The position numbers were made by a program, and so were the translations under genes. The notes below the pieces were generated by a model. It made no database searches. It was not told where the DNA came from and saw nothing but the letters and a program-made list of their open reading frames with translations. Source: Mugil cephalus (Eukaryota > Chordata > Actinopteri > Mugiliformes > Mugilidae). Taken from it: DNA of 64,000 bases. Below, one piece after another: positions 12,101 through 25,900 of the stretch; positions within the stretch are counted from its first letter, which is position 1, and the number at the start of each line of letters is the position of its first letter. The stretch covers positions 7,678,001 through 7,742,000 of the forward strand of contig NC_061772.1 in NCBI RefSeq assembly GCF_022458985.1, in the 5' to 3' direction.

Positions 12101-15100
12101 CAGCCAATTTTAGTTTCATGCAGGCTTAGAAGCGAATCTTCTAACCTTGTGTTGTACAGCTCCTCGTCAACATGCAGTTTCAGGAAACCCATTACACACA
12201 AATAAACGACAGCCATTGCGTCTCGGCATTAGACACAGAAAAACGCATTAGAGCATTTGAGTGACTAATGGGTGTTGAGTGATTTACCATACAGGAAACA
12301 GCAGAGCGAATGAAGCTCCAGTTACGGACTGAGATGGTTCATTGATCTTGACCACAATCCCTTCATACAATCTAAACCTGAAAGAACGAGCTGTGTATGA
12401 TATAATAACTGTCCTCTGCAACTTAACAGCAAACATTCAGTGAAAGGTTCAAAACCGAGGAACCGGCACGTAAATAGGGCTAATGTCTGTTAGAGAAGGG
12501 GTTGACACACTCACTTTAAGGCCTTGTAAAAGAGACTCTCTGGAAGCTCAGCGAGCTTGTTGTGCTGGAGGTCCAGGGCTTCCAGGGGGACGTGGTCAAG
12601 TAGGTCAGGCACTCTCTGCAAACGATTATTCCCCGTCAGCAGCTTCCTCAAACTCAAGCTGTTGAGAAGTCTGTTGGACGCCAGATGAGACATTACAGCA
12701 CGAGGTTAGAACGAGAAATAGAGGCAGAGAACATTGTCTCCCTGAGAAGAGTGACCACTGCACCAATGAATGATTAATTCTTTGAGGGATTGTGATGTTC
12801 ACCAATTCATTCAGTGATCTAGCACCGAAAAATATTTAATTTCAGAAGCTGATTTTGGTTCTTGATTCAGTGGAATATGCATAGCAGTGAGTGCCAAGCA
12901 CTACAGTGTGTCCATATTTTATGTTGAAACCAAAAGACACAAGCACAATCTTCCACAAAGAAACTGATAACAGCTGTTTGTACCATGTTATTTCCATGAC
13001 TCTATTATCAGAACTAAATATTTAAGTGAGCGTTACATGAAGCCGTTTATCACACATCACCATGTGCAATGTGACATCTGATCTTTTAAACCCAGGGCAG
13101 GACCACCAGCAGGTTATTACACAAGCATGAATAAACTGAAATTATTCAACATAAAACGTATGATTTGAGAACAGTGAAGGTTCACGGACAAAAAAAGCCA
13201 GAAAAACCTGGAAGGGAGCTCAGACAGGAGGTTGTGTGTGATGTCCAGCATCTCAATTTTTCGGCAGTCACACACCCAGTCTGGAAGGTACTCCAAGAGG
13301 TTCCTGTCTCAACACACACAGGCGCACACACAGAAGGACACACACACAAACACTCAAAGTGAGCAGAGTTGACGTTCGGCTTTTATCTGTAGGAGCAAAC
13401 TACTTGTAAATCACGGTAAACAACAGACCCAACTGATTTGCTCCAGGGTTATTTAGACATGCATATGATCTACAGTAGGATAAAAACCGTTCAGACGGTG
13501 ATGGAAGCTCAGAAGCTGAGTAGCTCTGCAGATGTTTCTGATATAGCAGCTCATTCAAAAAATACAAAACTCACTGCACTCATGAACACTGTGGAAACTA
13601 CTACTAGGCACTAGATGTTTTGTACAGCCTGAAGGTTTGTGAGTATTCACACAAGGGGAATTCAGTCTAACTTTACAATTATTAGGGAAATGAGATATAA
13701 AGCATTAGTTATAACTGCATGTGTAGTTCAAAGTCAGCCTACAAGGAGGTTCACAGGGACACAGCAGCAACACCAGGGGAGGAGGCCACTTTCTGGAGGT
13801 TCATGATTCCAGCTTCTACAGTAAAGGGCTGCGCATGGTCTACGAGCGCTGGACTAAATGTGTAAATGTAGGAGGGGACTACATTGAAAAATAAATTGTG
13901 GCCTACACCATAGGCCACAAACCTAACAATCACCACTCCTGGTGAAACAGAGCCATTTATTGAGTTATAATTATTTCTAGAAGCAGCTCTGAGGTGAAGT
14001 CTCAAAGATATCAAAAAATATCTTCTGAAAAAATATCTAACAATATCTAACAAATAACATGGAAGTCAAAAAAATAAATTGCTAATTGCAATTTCTGTAG
14101 AATATGTTCAATCCCTTCATTTACATCCAAAAAAATAAGAAATACAGCAGATTACAAGAGAAACTAAAGCAAAAGAAAGAGCTTTTTTCTTATTCCCAGG
14201 AAGAACTCACTGTGATAGGTCCATGTGAGTCAACTGGTTAGGAACTGGATAGATGTTGACTGTTGAGAGGCCTGTGGGCACAGAAAAGCACCAGTCATTA
14301 ACTACACATCTAGACCATTTCTGTGTGCGTGTGATGTGATGACTGTATCATCACAAGAGAAGGGGCCTGAACATAAAAGAATTCCCACGGGTCAATAACA
14401 GCATGCTAGCTGATGCTGGGTTTGACTCACGGTTGCTGCTGGCGTGAAGCATGCGCAGTGTGAAACCGCTGAGTGTGAGTGTCCCCAGCTGGTTGCGCTG
14501 GCAGTGCAGAGTCTCCAGGTTGCAGACGGAGCTCAGGTCGAGTGAATCCAAACAATTGTCCCGCAAGTCCAGCTGGGTCACCTGGCTCACTGCCTCTAGA
14601 CTCTCACTTTTCACCCACCTCAGGCCGTTCAGCCTACATTTAACAGGAGAACAGGAGATTAAATACTAGTGGTAAATTAAATGTTAAATACAGTAAGCAC
14701 AGTGATGATTCATGATATTTAAGGCTGTGGCGAGTTTATTTTCCACCATCTTTAATTTCTAGTGGCAGCACATACATTGTTTAAGATCACTGTGGAACAC
14801 ATCACTAAATAATAGTAAATATTTGGTTCTTATATGATCACTGGGTTTGTGGCTGTCTGCTAAGGCCCCGAGCTGAGACCGAGAACCATCCATCGTGTTA
14901 ATAAACAACAGCTCCTGTTTTATGAGGACTGCCAGCCCTCTGATCCACCACAGATGCACCTTGTCCTTAGAAGTATAGCTATTGTCAAACCACAGGTTAA
15001 GTACCACAGCGGAGTTATTATCCGGTGCGGTTGGAGCCGTGGCTGCTTGATCTCCAGACATGTAGGGAAATCAGAGTAGAGTTTCTTGAAGTAGAGCTTT

Positions 15101-18100
15101 TCAGACACTCTTTCCCCGCAGTAGAGGTCTCCTTGAGCAAGACAGACCACTCAGCAGCCTGTGGAGCTGATAAGAGGCCAGCAAATACCTTTAAGTGCTG
15201 TTCTAGGTGTCTACCAGGTGTTGGTGCAGTGCAGGACAATGCATTTGTTCTCAGCAAATGTGGAATCTATAAATAAGATGTGAAATATAAAGGTGTAGCT
15301 AAGAGGGGCGTTGGGGAAAAAACAAACAAACACGGGTCCAGACATCTACATTATCTACTTGTCACTGATGGAAAAACAGTTAAAAAGAACAGATGGAAGA
15401 ATCTGTTCTCATTGTCCCTGAATGACTGACAGTGATTAGTGGGTTCTTTAAATATTAAACGCTGATATAATATCTTCCACACACAAACACATGGGTTACT
15501 TAGGAGAGGAAGGAAACAAAAAGAGAGACAGATTGACACTAAGGAAGTGCAGGGGCCAACAGCTGTATGTTCCCTGACCGGTCTCTTACCGGAGGTCAAT
15601 GTTTTTCAAGTGGCTCATTCTGACCAGAATACACAGCTCCAGTCCCTCCACTCTGTTCCCAGCCATAGCCAGCTTGTCCACCGCACTCAGCCTCTCCAGC
15701 ACAGCAGGGATGTGAGAGAAGTTGTTGAAGGAGAGCCCCAGGCTGTTGAGCTGAAACAGGCTACCCAGCTCTTCGGGCAGGGAGCTGAGGTGGTTTCCAT
15801 CCAAAGACAACGTCTGTAGGCTACGAGATGAAAAGTACAGAACGGGAGAGTTGGGTTTCTTTTTACTTCAGAAAAACATACACAGCAGAAAACAGTTATA
15901 CACAATGAGAAATTAATGATTTCTAACATTACATTATGGCTCTTAGCTTATTCATTTGTTTTCAGTCTATCTACATAAGAACCTCAAAACTAAAGACTGT
16001 ACTCGCATTTTGCTTTTGTTGATTACAGAAACGTATGAAACAAACCATACATACCATACAAAAACAGACAGGTTTTTAAAGGGCAGAACTTAAGAAAAAA
16101 ATATATGTTTGCCATTTAGGCACATCTTGTCTTCTGGCAATGTGCACAGGATTTTAAAGTGTGGTTGTCTACACTGTGAAATTTTCTCCATCCCATGGTT
16201 CTAACATCAAATAGAATTTTTGAATCATGCATCTTACTATACAAAGTGTCCTGTACGTGTGAGACGCACCTCTGAAGGTTGCCTATCTGGACAGGAATGG
16301 TCTGGAGACTGTTGCAGGAGAGGTTGAGTTCAGTTAAGGTGAGGATCTCACACACACACTCAGGGAACACACCCAGGCGGTTGTGAGATAAGTTCAGGCT
16401 CTTCAGCTGAGAAAACCTAAAAAGAAAAAGAAAGAGAGTTTTGTTTTGGAAGACACTTAAAAACACCTGCAAAAATATTTTCCTTCCATTTTTTTTTAAC
16501 CATATTTGTTGCACAGTTTTTAAAGCGATCCTGCCACTACGGCGTAATGGACACCAATGCAGTTTGATGTGTCGGCAAGAAGTTAAAAGCCTGCGTATAA
16601 AATCCCAGAGACGTTGCATTTCTCCAGCAACATGGAAATAAAAGGCTGTGATGTTGTGAACACTGTGGAGATTAGATACTATAGAATCTCTCCCCACAGG
16701 TTCACAGTGGGAGTTTTGTGATGTTGCTTGTGTTTCAAGTTTGCACCACGTCATTAAGATGATTAAAACGCTAGTGAGTGCGCCGGGCTAAAGGGACTGT
16801 TAGTGTTTTTATCAGCTGATGATGGGACCCGACTTGGATCAGCCGGTTCTGAACTGCCTGCTACCTTTCATGAAGATAATTTAAAGTGCTAAACTTGTGT
16901 GTTTGTGGTTAAAATGTGTTGTCAGCTCCTCCTAAGGTCTCAGCTGGATGTTCTTATTAAAAATATATCATACGCATCCAAGCTGCTGTGTTCTGCACTG
17001 TATGAGCACATCTGTGACATCCAAGAGGCTGGGGTGTGATGAATGAAGCTGTGCTGTGCTGCTGCATGGTTATTTCTTGTATATTACTTTAACTCCACAT
17101 TCCTCTTGGGCCTCCAGGTGCTGTGAGTGTTGGAGGTGGCTGTCATGAGTTACAACACTGTTATTCATATATTATTTTTTATAAGACAAATATGGGGTTG
17201 TTTTTACAAAGCCAGGTAACAACACAATATACTACACACCCGTTAAAGAAACGTTGAGTTTCTTGAAGACCTTTCATCCAAGTAGCGTCTCCATTTCTGA
17301 AGGACTGGTGGACTATTGGGATTTAAATCTTTACCCATCAGAAACTTGACTGATTGACTGGTTGTCAAGTTGTTTTTTGGATACAGGGGCTGACGATGAC
17401 TGATAACAATGAATCTATAATAAATCCAACATGTTTAAACAGCCCCCAGTGTAGAAATGTGCATGCAGCTAATGTCCCGTCTTGGATGGAGCCCGCTCTG
17501 TTTCCTTTCATCCGATATAAATAGGAGGGAATCACAAGCTGTGTGATGAGCTCTTGCTCATCACACATGCACATTATAAGCTCATATTAGGAGCATCCCA
17601 ATGATCATGTCATAACATATGACTGATACAGCAATGTAGCTGGAGAGTTGGTGAGCTAACGACTCTTGAGCGAGCAACATGCTGCAGTTGTCTTATTAAC
17701 TCAATAAAATGTGCGCGTGAAACAGCCCACAAGCTGTGAATGGGTTCATCTTCAGGATTTGGAATCTATCAACACCCTGGGTAAGAATAATGTCTTTAGG
17801 TCACAGTATGTGGGTGACAACAGAAGTAGAATTACAAAAATAAACTGCTTATTTCAATAAATAGCATTAAAAGAAAAAAAGTGCAAGAAAAAAGAGACCT
17901 GGCGTCCTCATCAGTATGATCTTGTGTATTTTTGTCTGTGCTTGACGTATGTAACATCACCACTTGCTGCCTAAAAGGTCCAAATACATTAAGTAAGTAC
18001 AGTCCAAATGTCTGGAGGTAACATGAGTGGACTTGGGACAGCCAGGTATCCCAGAATGCATTTGTCGGGCGTCATCAAGTGCGCTGCTGTTCCAGTAACA

Positions 18101-19863
18101 GAATGACTGTGCTGCATCATCCCGTCTGTACCACACTTAAGCAGCACAAGTCGTGCCATTCTGATGGACCACCAAAAGTGCCTTGGACTGCCAGAGGAGC
18201 ACGACACACGAATAAAATAAACTTTTGTGTGATTACCTGGGGAGGTTGAGAAGGCCCCCGGGTCCCTGTAGGCTCATAAAGTTGTGTCGCAGGTTGAGGT
18301 GGGTGATGTCCTGACTGTAAAACAGATACTCAGGCACAGTTTCCAGACTGTAGCAGGACAGGTCGACCAAGCTTACCGTCTGAGACACCACCTGTAGACA
18401 CACACACATAAAGGTGAGACTCAAGTGAGAAAAGAAGACTCTCCAGCGCTACTATTTTCTGTTTGACCTGTGGGTTTCACATCTTCATCATCACAACATG
18501 AAGCTCGTTCATGAAGCTCATTGAGCGTTCACTGAGCAGCACGTTGGCGTACGACACAAACCACAAGATTCTTTATCGTTTATCCTCAAAAGGCTTTGAG
18601 AACTTTATGATGCAAGTCAAAAGAGGACTGAAATTCAGTGACTTCCCCATCAGCACAAACCAAACCTAATCAAGAAAACCAGCATGTGAGCACCTTGTGC
18701 CTTGTAGAAAACCCAAAATAGACTAGGGGGCTCCACTTTTTACAGGCTACTGTAAGTAGGCAGTTGTCAGTACCAAGTTGTCAGTAAGTCAGTACCGAGC
18801 AACCTTGTCAAGGATGTTTTCAGACAGACATCTTTCCAGTGCAATAAAATTGATCTTCAGGGAAAACCACAGCAGGACAGAAACAATAAAATCAAATCAG
18901 TTCCAGTGAGATTGAATCAGGCTTATTCAGACATACATGGAGTTGCCATTACACAGTATGATGTGCTGTACAGGTCTGCGGTAAATTCTACCATTGTGAA
19001 GGTTAAATGTTTTGTTGTTGTAGAAACTACCTTAGAGACACTGATACAATGTTAGGATCATTTTCAGTAGCACCGATAGGCTGTACTGCGTTAAAGCCAC
19101 CAATGAATAATGGGTGGACATGTGCAATGTTGTCTTTGTTTTAGCGCAGTTCGACATCTCTGCTGAGCATTTGGTTCACCCTATTTTCTTCCAAAAATGA
19201 AAAATAACAACAAAAAATACACTGGGCAAATTAGACCCTCGATCATCTCAGACATGACTTATTTCCAGGCTACCTATCAGTGCTCATCCAGCCTAGTCTG
19301 AGGACTGTCTCCTCCATTTAGTACGGGCGTACACACTGTGCAGCATCCTAGAAAATGGGGCGGCTGCTCAGCAGAGCATGACATCACGTCACTGCTTTTA
19401 GAGACGACGGAGACAGAACTGCTCGTCTCCCCACCAAACAATTCATCTGCCAGACACTTAATAAAGCAATCCTTCTTTAACAGAGTAAATAAGAAGCGAT
19501 GTGAGCGTGCGTGATGGAAATAGAAGGATGCAGAGGAAAAAAAAAGGACAGATTTGCTGCTTTAGATGATTGGCTTTGTAGTTAAACATCGTGACTGGGA
19601 GACACTGTCAAGAAATCAGAATTTTACTATTCAGTTTTGTTCTCTCAGTCCAGCATCAACAAGCCTGATTATTTCCTGCATAGATGAGTAACTAGGACAC
19701 TGGGCAAACTTGACCGACCACCACGGCTGACAGCTAGACGTACAGTATCTTAGTTTTTCATCAGCTCTATAATCTATCCCCATACTCCAGCATTCACTGC
19801 ATGTGTATTCCTCCATGTTTATTTTGCAAGCACAAATGCACTTGCTGACTCCCTCTCCCTGAT

Positions 19864-19903
<40 letters not shown>

Positions 19904-22900
19904 ACAATTTATGCAGTGTAGCATAAACACTGGCCCAAATCCACCAAATACCTTCATCAGTCATCAGCCATGGTCTCCATAGTAACCTCTGATCTAAGCC
20001 ACAGCCTAAATACAGTGCTACTCTAACCCAGTAATCCATACCACCGTGGTAGAAAGAGATCCTGGACTTAGCATGAATCTGCAACTAATTGGATTTTCTT
20101 TTTTTTTTTTCCTGTTGGCTTTCTCTGTCCATGGCTAATTGTATGCTCGGTCTGCCCCTCTGGAGGCTCTCACAGAGGCTGTTCAGCTCCAGGAAGGAGC
20201 AGCGGCACAACAGCTAATAATTAGGATATTAGAGGCAAAGCAAGTTGAGCAGTACAGAAATCTTTTTCTTTGAAGAACAGTTGTAAAGAACAGGCGGGAT
20301 TATCCAGAAGACACATGGTGTACAACACAAATACAGAAATATGTTTGGGTCATTTAGGATTCTATGATCCTCAGGGACATGTATATAAGCCGCCTTCATG
20401 AGGTCACATCAGCTATCTGAACAGTCTTTGGTTGTTCACCTAATGCCCATCTCATTTAAGAGGATGCCTCTGTGGAGCCAAGCAGATGCACTCAGACCGT
20501 CCATCAGTCTCTAACCAGGCAGAATACAACAGCTCCGGCACTGAATCTGTGATTTAAGAACAAGCTTAGAGGGTCCAACTGGAAACAAACAAACTGCTGC
20601 TGAAATAAATCACGACAGATACTAACTGTGTAATGCACACACACACACGCAGTTTGTCTCTTGCTTACTTTTGATGCCTGCCGGTGCCAGCGCTGGTAAT
20701 CTGCGAGTGTGTCAAAGTTGACAAAGTACGTCTGGGCCTGCGATCCGGCCGAGCTGAACATCAGACAGTGCTGCCTCCTCTTCACCTCCTCCACCTCAAT
20801 ACAAAACGGACACAGAGACGCAAAGAGGACACAAACAATCACTAGTCATTGCGATGATGACATCGGTGAAAGCAGACTTCGGTTTTCTGTCATCTTGAAA
20901 CATGTATATGTCAGTGGCTGGCTCAATATGGAATTTGTTGCAGCATCACCTTTCAATGTAGCTGCATCACTGTCCTCTACTTCAGGGATTCTGAACTATG
21001 ACTTTCTGAGTTAAGACATTACTGAAACACTGTTCAAAATACAGATGTTCATATATAAACCCCAACTCCCTGTCAGTCTTTTAGAATCGAAGAGGCTCGT
21101 TGCCCGTGTTTCAGTTTTTTTGATGCTCATTCTTTGTATATATCAATAACACACACACAATGTTCACTCTAGCTAAATATTGTACCTATAGTAAGGCTGC
21201 ACTATTCTATCAATAGCAGCGTTCATTCATTGCATAGGTAGCTTCTGTACTTCCAGCTATCTTCTCTAGTTGTAGATATGAATCCTCAGAAGAATCCTCC
21301 ATGTTCATTCTCTAATGAGTCACAACTGTTTTGGAGGCACAAGGGAGACCTACACAATATTAGGAAGGTGGTCATAATGTTATGCCTGATTAGTAGAAAC
21401 AATATTTCACACCTCTGTATGTTTTTATTAACATATTGTGGAAGTGACAAAATTGAGTCTTTTACATATCATAATCCGGCTGACCGAGAAGAAAACCTTC
21501 ACAGACATATAGCACAGAAATGTTTCACGTCGCACTTTAACTTCTTTAAAATGTTGTTGATGGGCAAAAACTATCCAGACAGATATGACACACATCCTTC
21601 TTTTTTGCCAAACCTGCCAGCCACTGCATAAGGTATAACATGCCTCTATAAATGGGATTTTAAGAAAACAAAACGCTAAATATATTAGGTCAATATAAGG
21701 TCAAATTCAGAAATCATTTGTTACATTGTCAACTCATATATTTGTTGCCTAAACAGAACAAGACTGAGGTACATTTTGATGACTGATTTCTGAATGTACA
21801 TCATCTTTTTTCAACTTCATCCAGCCGTTCCACACAGCTGTGGTGTTGTAGATTATCTGCAACAGGGCTCCACCCTGAAGTTAGCAAAAAAACTGTCTGA
21901 TCCACTCATGCTGAACTCCCACCTTTCCCCCCACCAAGGGCAGGATGTGCATCTTCCCAGTCAGGCTGTCTTTGACGGAGGCCACGATTAAACAGGTGCC
22001 ACAGAGAATGACCTGCCGCTCTGCCCACTTGTGTAGCTGCGTCTTGCCCTTCCTGACGCTGAACACGCCTTTCAGCAAGGTCCTCTCCTGCTGGTCTGCA
22101 TTCACTGGACGCTCTGGAAGAAAAAAGCCCACATGTAGAGGTTAGCGCGGATCCAAAGGCATCCACCTAATGCACTCCCACCCTTGTCGTGATAAACGAA
22201 TTCAGCTAATTAATAGCAAATGTTCTGCAGTTACATATTGGCTGAGGTTTCCAAAAAATGAAGTCATAGAGCTACTCATCAGGTCAGTATGATATCACCT
22301 ATAGATTAGTCTTCTCCTTGGTGCAGTAATGCCAGGAACTTACATCAGTACTTAGGATGGACCTGGCCCTGTTAGCTCATATATCACACATCCGAGTAAA
22401 GCGGCAGAATGATACATCTGATCTTACAGTAAACTCCATTATTTTACTCTCTATTGAATCTATTGAATTTAAGCCACATTAGAGTTCTGCTGTTCAGCTC
22501 AGTCGGGGAGGTTTCCTCTCTGCTGCTGTTGCAACATAGAAGAAGTCACACGGATGAATGAGTCAGGGATTTGTCACATTTAACTTTGCTTGGTTCAATC
22601 TAATTATGCCAACTTGCGCAGCAGGCAGCCTGAGCTGGCCACCGCTGAAGGACACATCAGACAGTAGTCCTCCTTTCTCTGCCAGGTTTCTACTACACTC
22701 GGGTTAATGGCAGGTCAAACAGGCACAGAGGAGACACGGCCTCAGCCTTCTGTCCTCTTGTTCTTTCACTTCTCTCAAACCAACTTATGTCGTCTCCCAC
22801 TCTCACCGGCAATTTCTCCTTCTCCCGAACTCCCTCTCCCCTCCACCTCCCCTTTCACTTGACAAGGGCATCCAAATGAAACGAAACCCTCCGTCTGTTT

Positions 22901-25900
22901 TCTTGGCCAGGAAAACTGATAATGAACAAGCAAAGTGCTTCTGACAAACATATTGGCTGGCTGGCAGATCGATTGCAATTCCTTGGGTATCCCCTCGCTC
23001 AGAGAGAAAATTACAGACACAAAAGCAGACTGGGTCAATGCGGCGCAGAACGGAGGCTTCGAGTACTCGTATTTTTCTTTACTTTTTCCGTTCGCATGAC
23101 TTCGGACAAAAACACTTGCGACACTCACTACAGTGCGCATATCAGCTCTCTCCAAACTGACACAGGATATCAGCATGCTTTCATTGGCTTCACAGTATAT
23201 CACTGTTACCCTGGCACATTTTGAAGAGCATCCTGCTGCATGCTTTCACAGCCAACCCAAAAAAATCTGCAGAAGTTGTTATGATCACAAATATTCTCTT
23301 AAAATTCTTGTGCAGTTTAATTTTTAAATTTTTTTTTTTTTTGTGACAGTCATTATCACCCGCATGAGAGGCTCACAGTTGGTCAGGATGGGTTAGTTAC
23401 AGTCATCTGCTGTGAGATGACAAATGTGCATGCGATATGCACACCAGTGTGGCGCAGTTACCTTGGAAAAGTAATCCAATTAGTGATAACTAATTACTCC
23501 TTCAAAAAGTAACTCAGTTACTTTACTGATTACTTTATTTTAAAAGTAACAAAGTTAGGTTACAGTTAATTTATTTGTTACATTCATGAGCTGCCGCCCC
23601 CCGACCTAAAATAGAAATAAACCAGACTGACTAAACCAGAGGAGGTCCTTATGCCGGAAACGTGACTTGTCGCATATCTGACGTCACTCACCAAGACGCA
23701 AGAAGAAAGCAAAAATATAAAACAGATTACTCGTCATGGGAAAAAAACTGGTCAGATTAGAGTAACTGGTATCACTGATGCACGCGCAGAAAAAAAAATG
23801 CATGGCTTCAATGTGCAGCCATTTGATCGTACGCACATTTTACTTTTTTGCCCTTCCTTATCATTGCAACCGCCCGCCTGAAAATCATTACCCTATTTAA
23901 GTCCCAGTCATAAAAACACCAACTTCGAAAACAAGCACACACTCTATCTCCCGAGGTCGATAAGTTGCTAGGGAAACAGGTTGTTCACAAAATCAAAGTC
24001 CAAGCTGAATTGGTAAACCTTCATGTCAGTCCCTGCAACCTCTCCCACTCCGTGGACAGCCAGCCGAGTCAGTCCCATCCAAAGATGACGGATAATGTTG
24101 ACCAGTTCCAGCGGCTCCTGAGGGGTTTGGGGACATGTTGTGAAACATAGTTTTCTCCAAGGAGCAGGGCCACGGACGGTCCACTAAACTAATCATCGTG
24201 TCAAATGTCGTCCTGGTGGTTACTCCTGGGACAGCATATGACAGATAAGACATGCTTCTTATCTCTCCCCTGCTCATCATCAAGTGTGGCTGTGGCGTTC
24301 ACCCAGAACACTCTGACATCTCACTTCCCACAGCATAGACGAACACAACTAACATAGGAAGGGCGAGGGAGGGGCGAAGGAGAGAAGGGACAAAAAAGGA
24401 GCCGTGACGGACGTAAAGGGTGCTATATGGGATGTGACGGGGTGACGAAAACTATAACAGGAAGAAAAGAGTGAAAGCACTAAAACGGAGGCAAGAACAG
24501 ATCCTTAGAGTGCCTGTCTTCATGCTGTGTCTTTAATTGTGAGGTCATCTGTTAGTAATATTTGTAATTTTAAATTACGTAAGACAAGATAAACTTTATT
24601 GTCTGTCATGAGTGACCCACATTTGTCTTTGACCGGTTCATAAAAACATCTAAAACACTATAAAACAGAGAAGGAAATACATACAATCAAACTGCCTTGA
24701 ACTGTTAACAGCAGCATGAGTCTAGACCAAAAAGACACACTTTTACACACTCGTCAGGAGTCTCTCATGTAGCTCTGTGCCCCTCAACTTAGTCAATTAC
24801 TCCATAAACATAAAAATATGTTACATTTTATGGTTAATGCTCAGAACATCTGAAATAATGGCCTTCAAAAGCATTTGATTTTTTCTGATTTTAAATGCTT
24901 TTTTAAATGCGTTCAGGTTGCAGTCTCCCCTGGAGGCGTGGGTTCAAATCCCACTTCTGACAGATACCTTTCTGCAATTTCCCCATTGTGGAATAAATAA
25001 AGGTATTCTAATTGAACAAGAGTTTTTTTTCCATGTCTGTGTACTCAATAAGCATTGAAAAGTAGCAACACAAACATAAACGTGCTAAATTTAAAATGAT
25101 GCATCACTGCAGGAATGACAAGACTCTAAACAAGTCCCTAGTGAAAAATGAGCCTCTTTTTGAGCGGCCTGTCGTTCCTGATCTTGGTCAGGGGGCGCTT
25201 CTAATTCTTTTATACATATATCAGATTATTTCAACTGCTGAGTGCTCAGCTGAACACAATAGTTCTTGTATCCCAGAGCTTTTTTTCGTGTTGCTCAAGA
25301 TTGCATCGATTGCATTAGCATGCAGTAGGGGGCCAGTGGAGGCGGAAACACAGTCTGATTTGACTCAGAACAGCAAGCTCTTTTTGGCAGCAAATTCAAA
25401 TTCAACCCACCACCCAGATGCCTCCCCCCGGTGGTCTGTGTTTCTGTGTTTACCACTATTAAAAAAAAAACATCAACAACAACAAAGCACTCAAACTAAA
25501 GCTTTGTGTGAGAATTTAACTTCTGAACAAATATATCATTGTGCGCTGTGCAAAAAAAAAACCAAAACAAATGAAAGACAGAAAACTGAATACACCTTCT
25601 TTTCAATACTGATGACAAAAGGGATCAGATGGTGGATATGTTTCATAAGTCATCTCAGCGTGAGTCTAGGATGAGAGACAGTCAGCGGGGTTAAAATGGG
25701 AAAGAGAAAATCCTTGGGAGACTCCATCACAGAAACGGCATACTATGAGGAGCTGGCAGGAAACCACAGAGAGCGCGCTCTCTGCAGAGCTCTGCTGCCC
25801 TGGGCAATCCTGTGGAAAACTGGGATCTGAGTAGAATTGAATTTTTCTCTTAAATCTCAGTGCTTCTCCTCTTTTTGTCCCCGTCAACCGGCTCCGTCCT

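Larger units (their letters stand above)
9788..16269 (-). other. phlpp2: phlpp2 introns between the phosphatase and mid-LRR exons
   Basis: Introns longer than 300 bp here are 9788-10218, 11346-12514, 12671-13207, 13304-14210, 14634-15589 and 15821-16269. Apart from an imperfect (TTC)n tract at 11713-11752 and short (CA)n near 13311-13360, I saw no RNA gene, transposon end or coding segment. The overlapping ORFs at 14759-15257 match nothing I recognise. Confidence 0.6.

Noticed and set aside
14759..15257. Cluster of overlapping - strand ORFs between two phlpp2 exons
   Set aside because: Neighbouring LRR exons join cleanly across it in frame, and none of the readings resembles a known protein or transposase I can name.
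24909..24962. Functional tRNA-Leu gene
   Set aside because: Only the 3' part is present; the D arm, A box and 5' acceptor strand are missing.
25096..25674. 192-codon ORF on the + strand
   Set aside because: Low-complexity (poly-Lys, poly-Gln stretches from A-rich DNA), no recognisable domain, and it lies inside a phlpp2 intron amid repeat debris.
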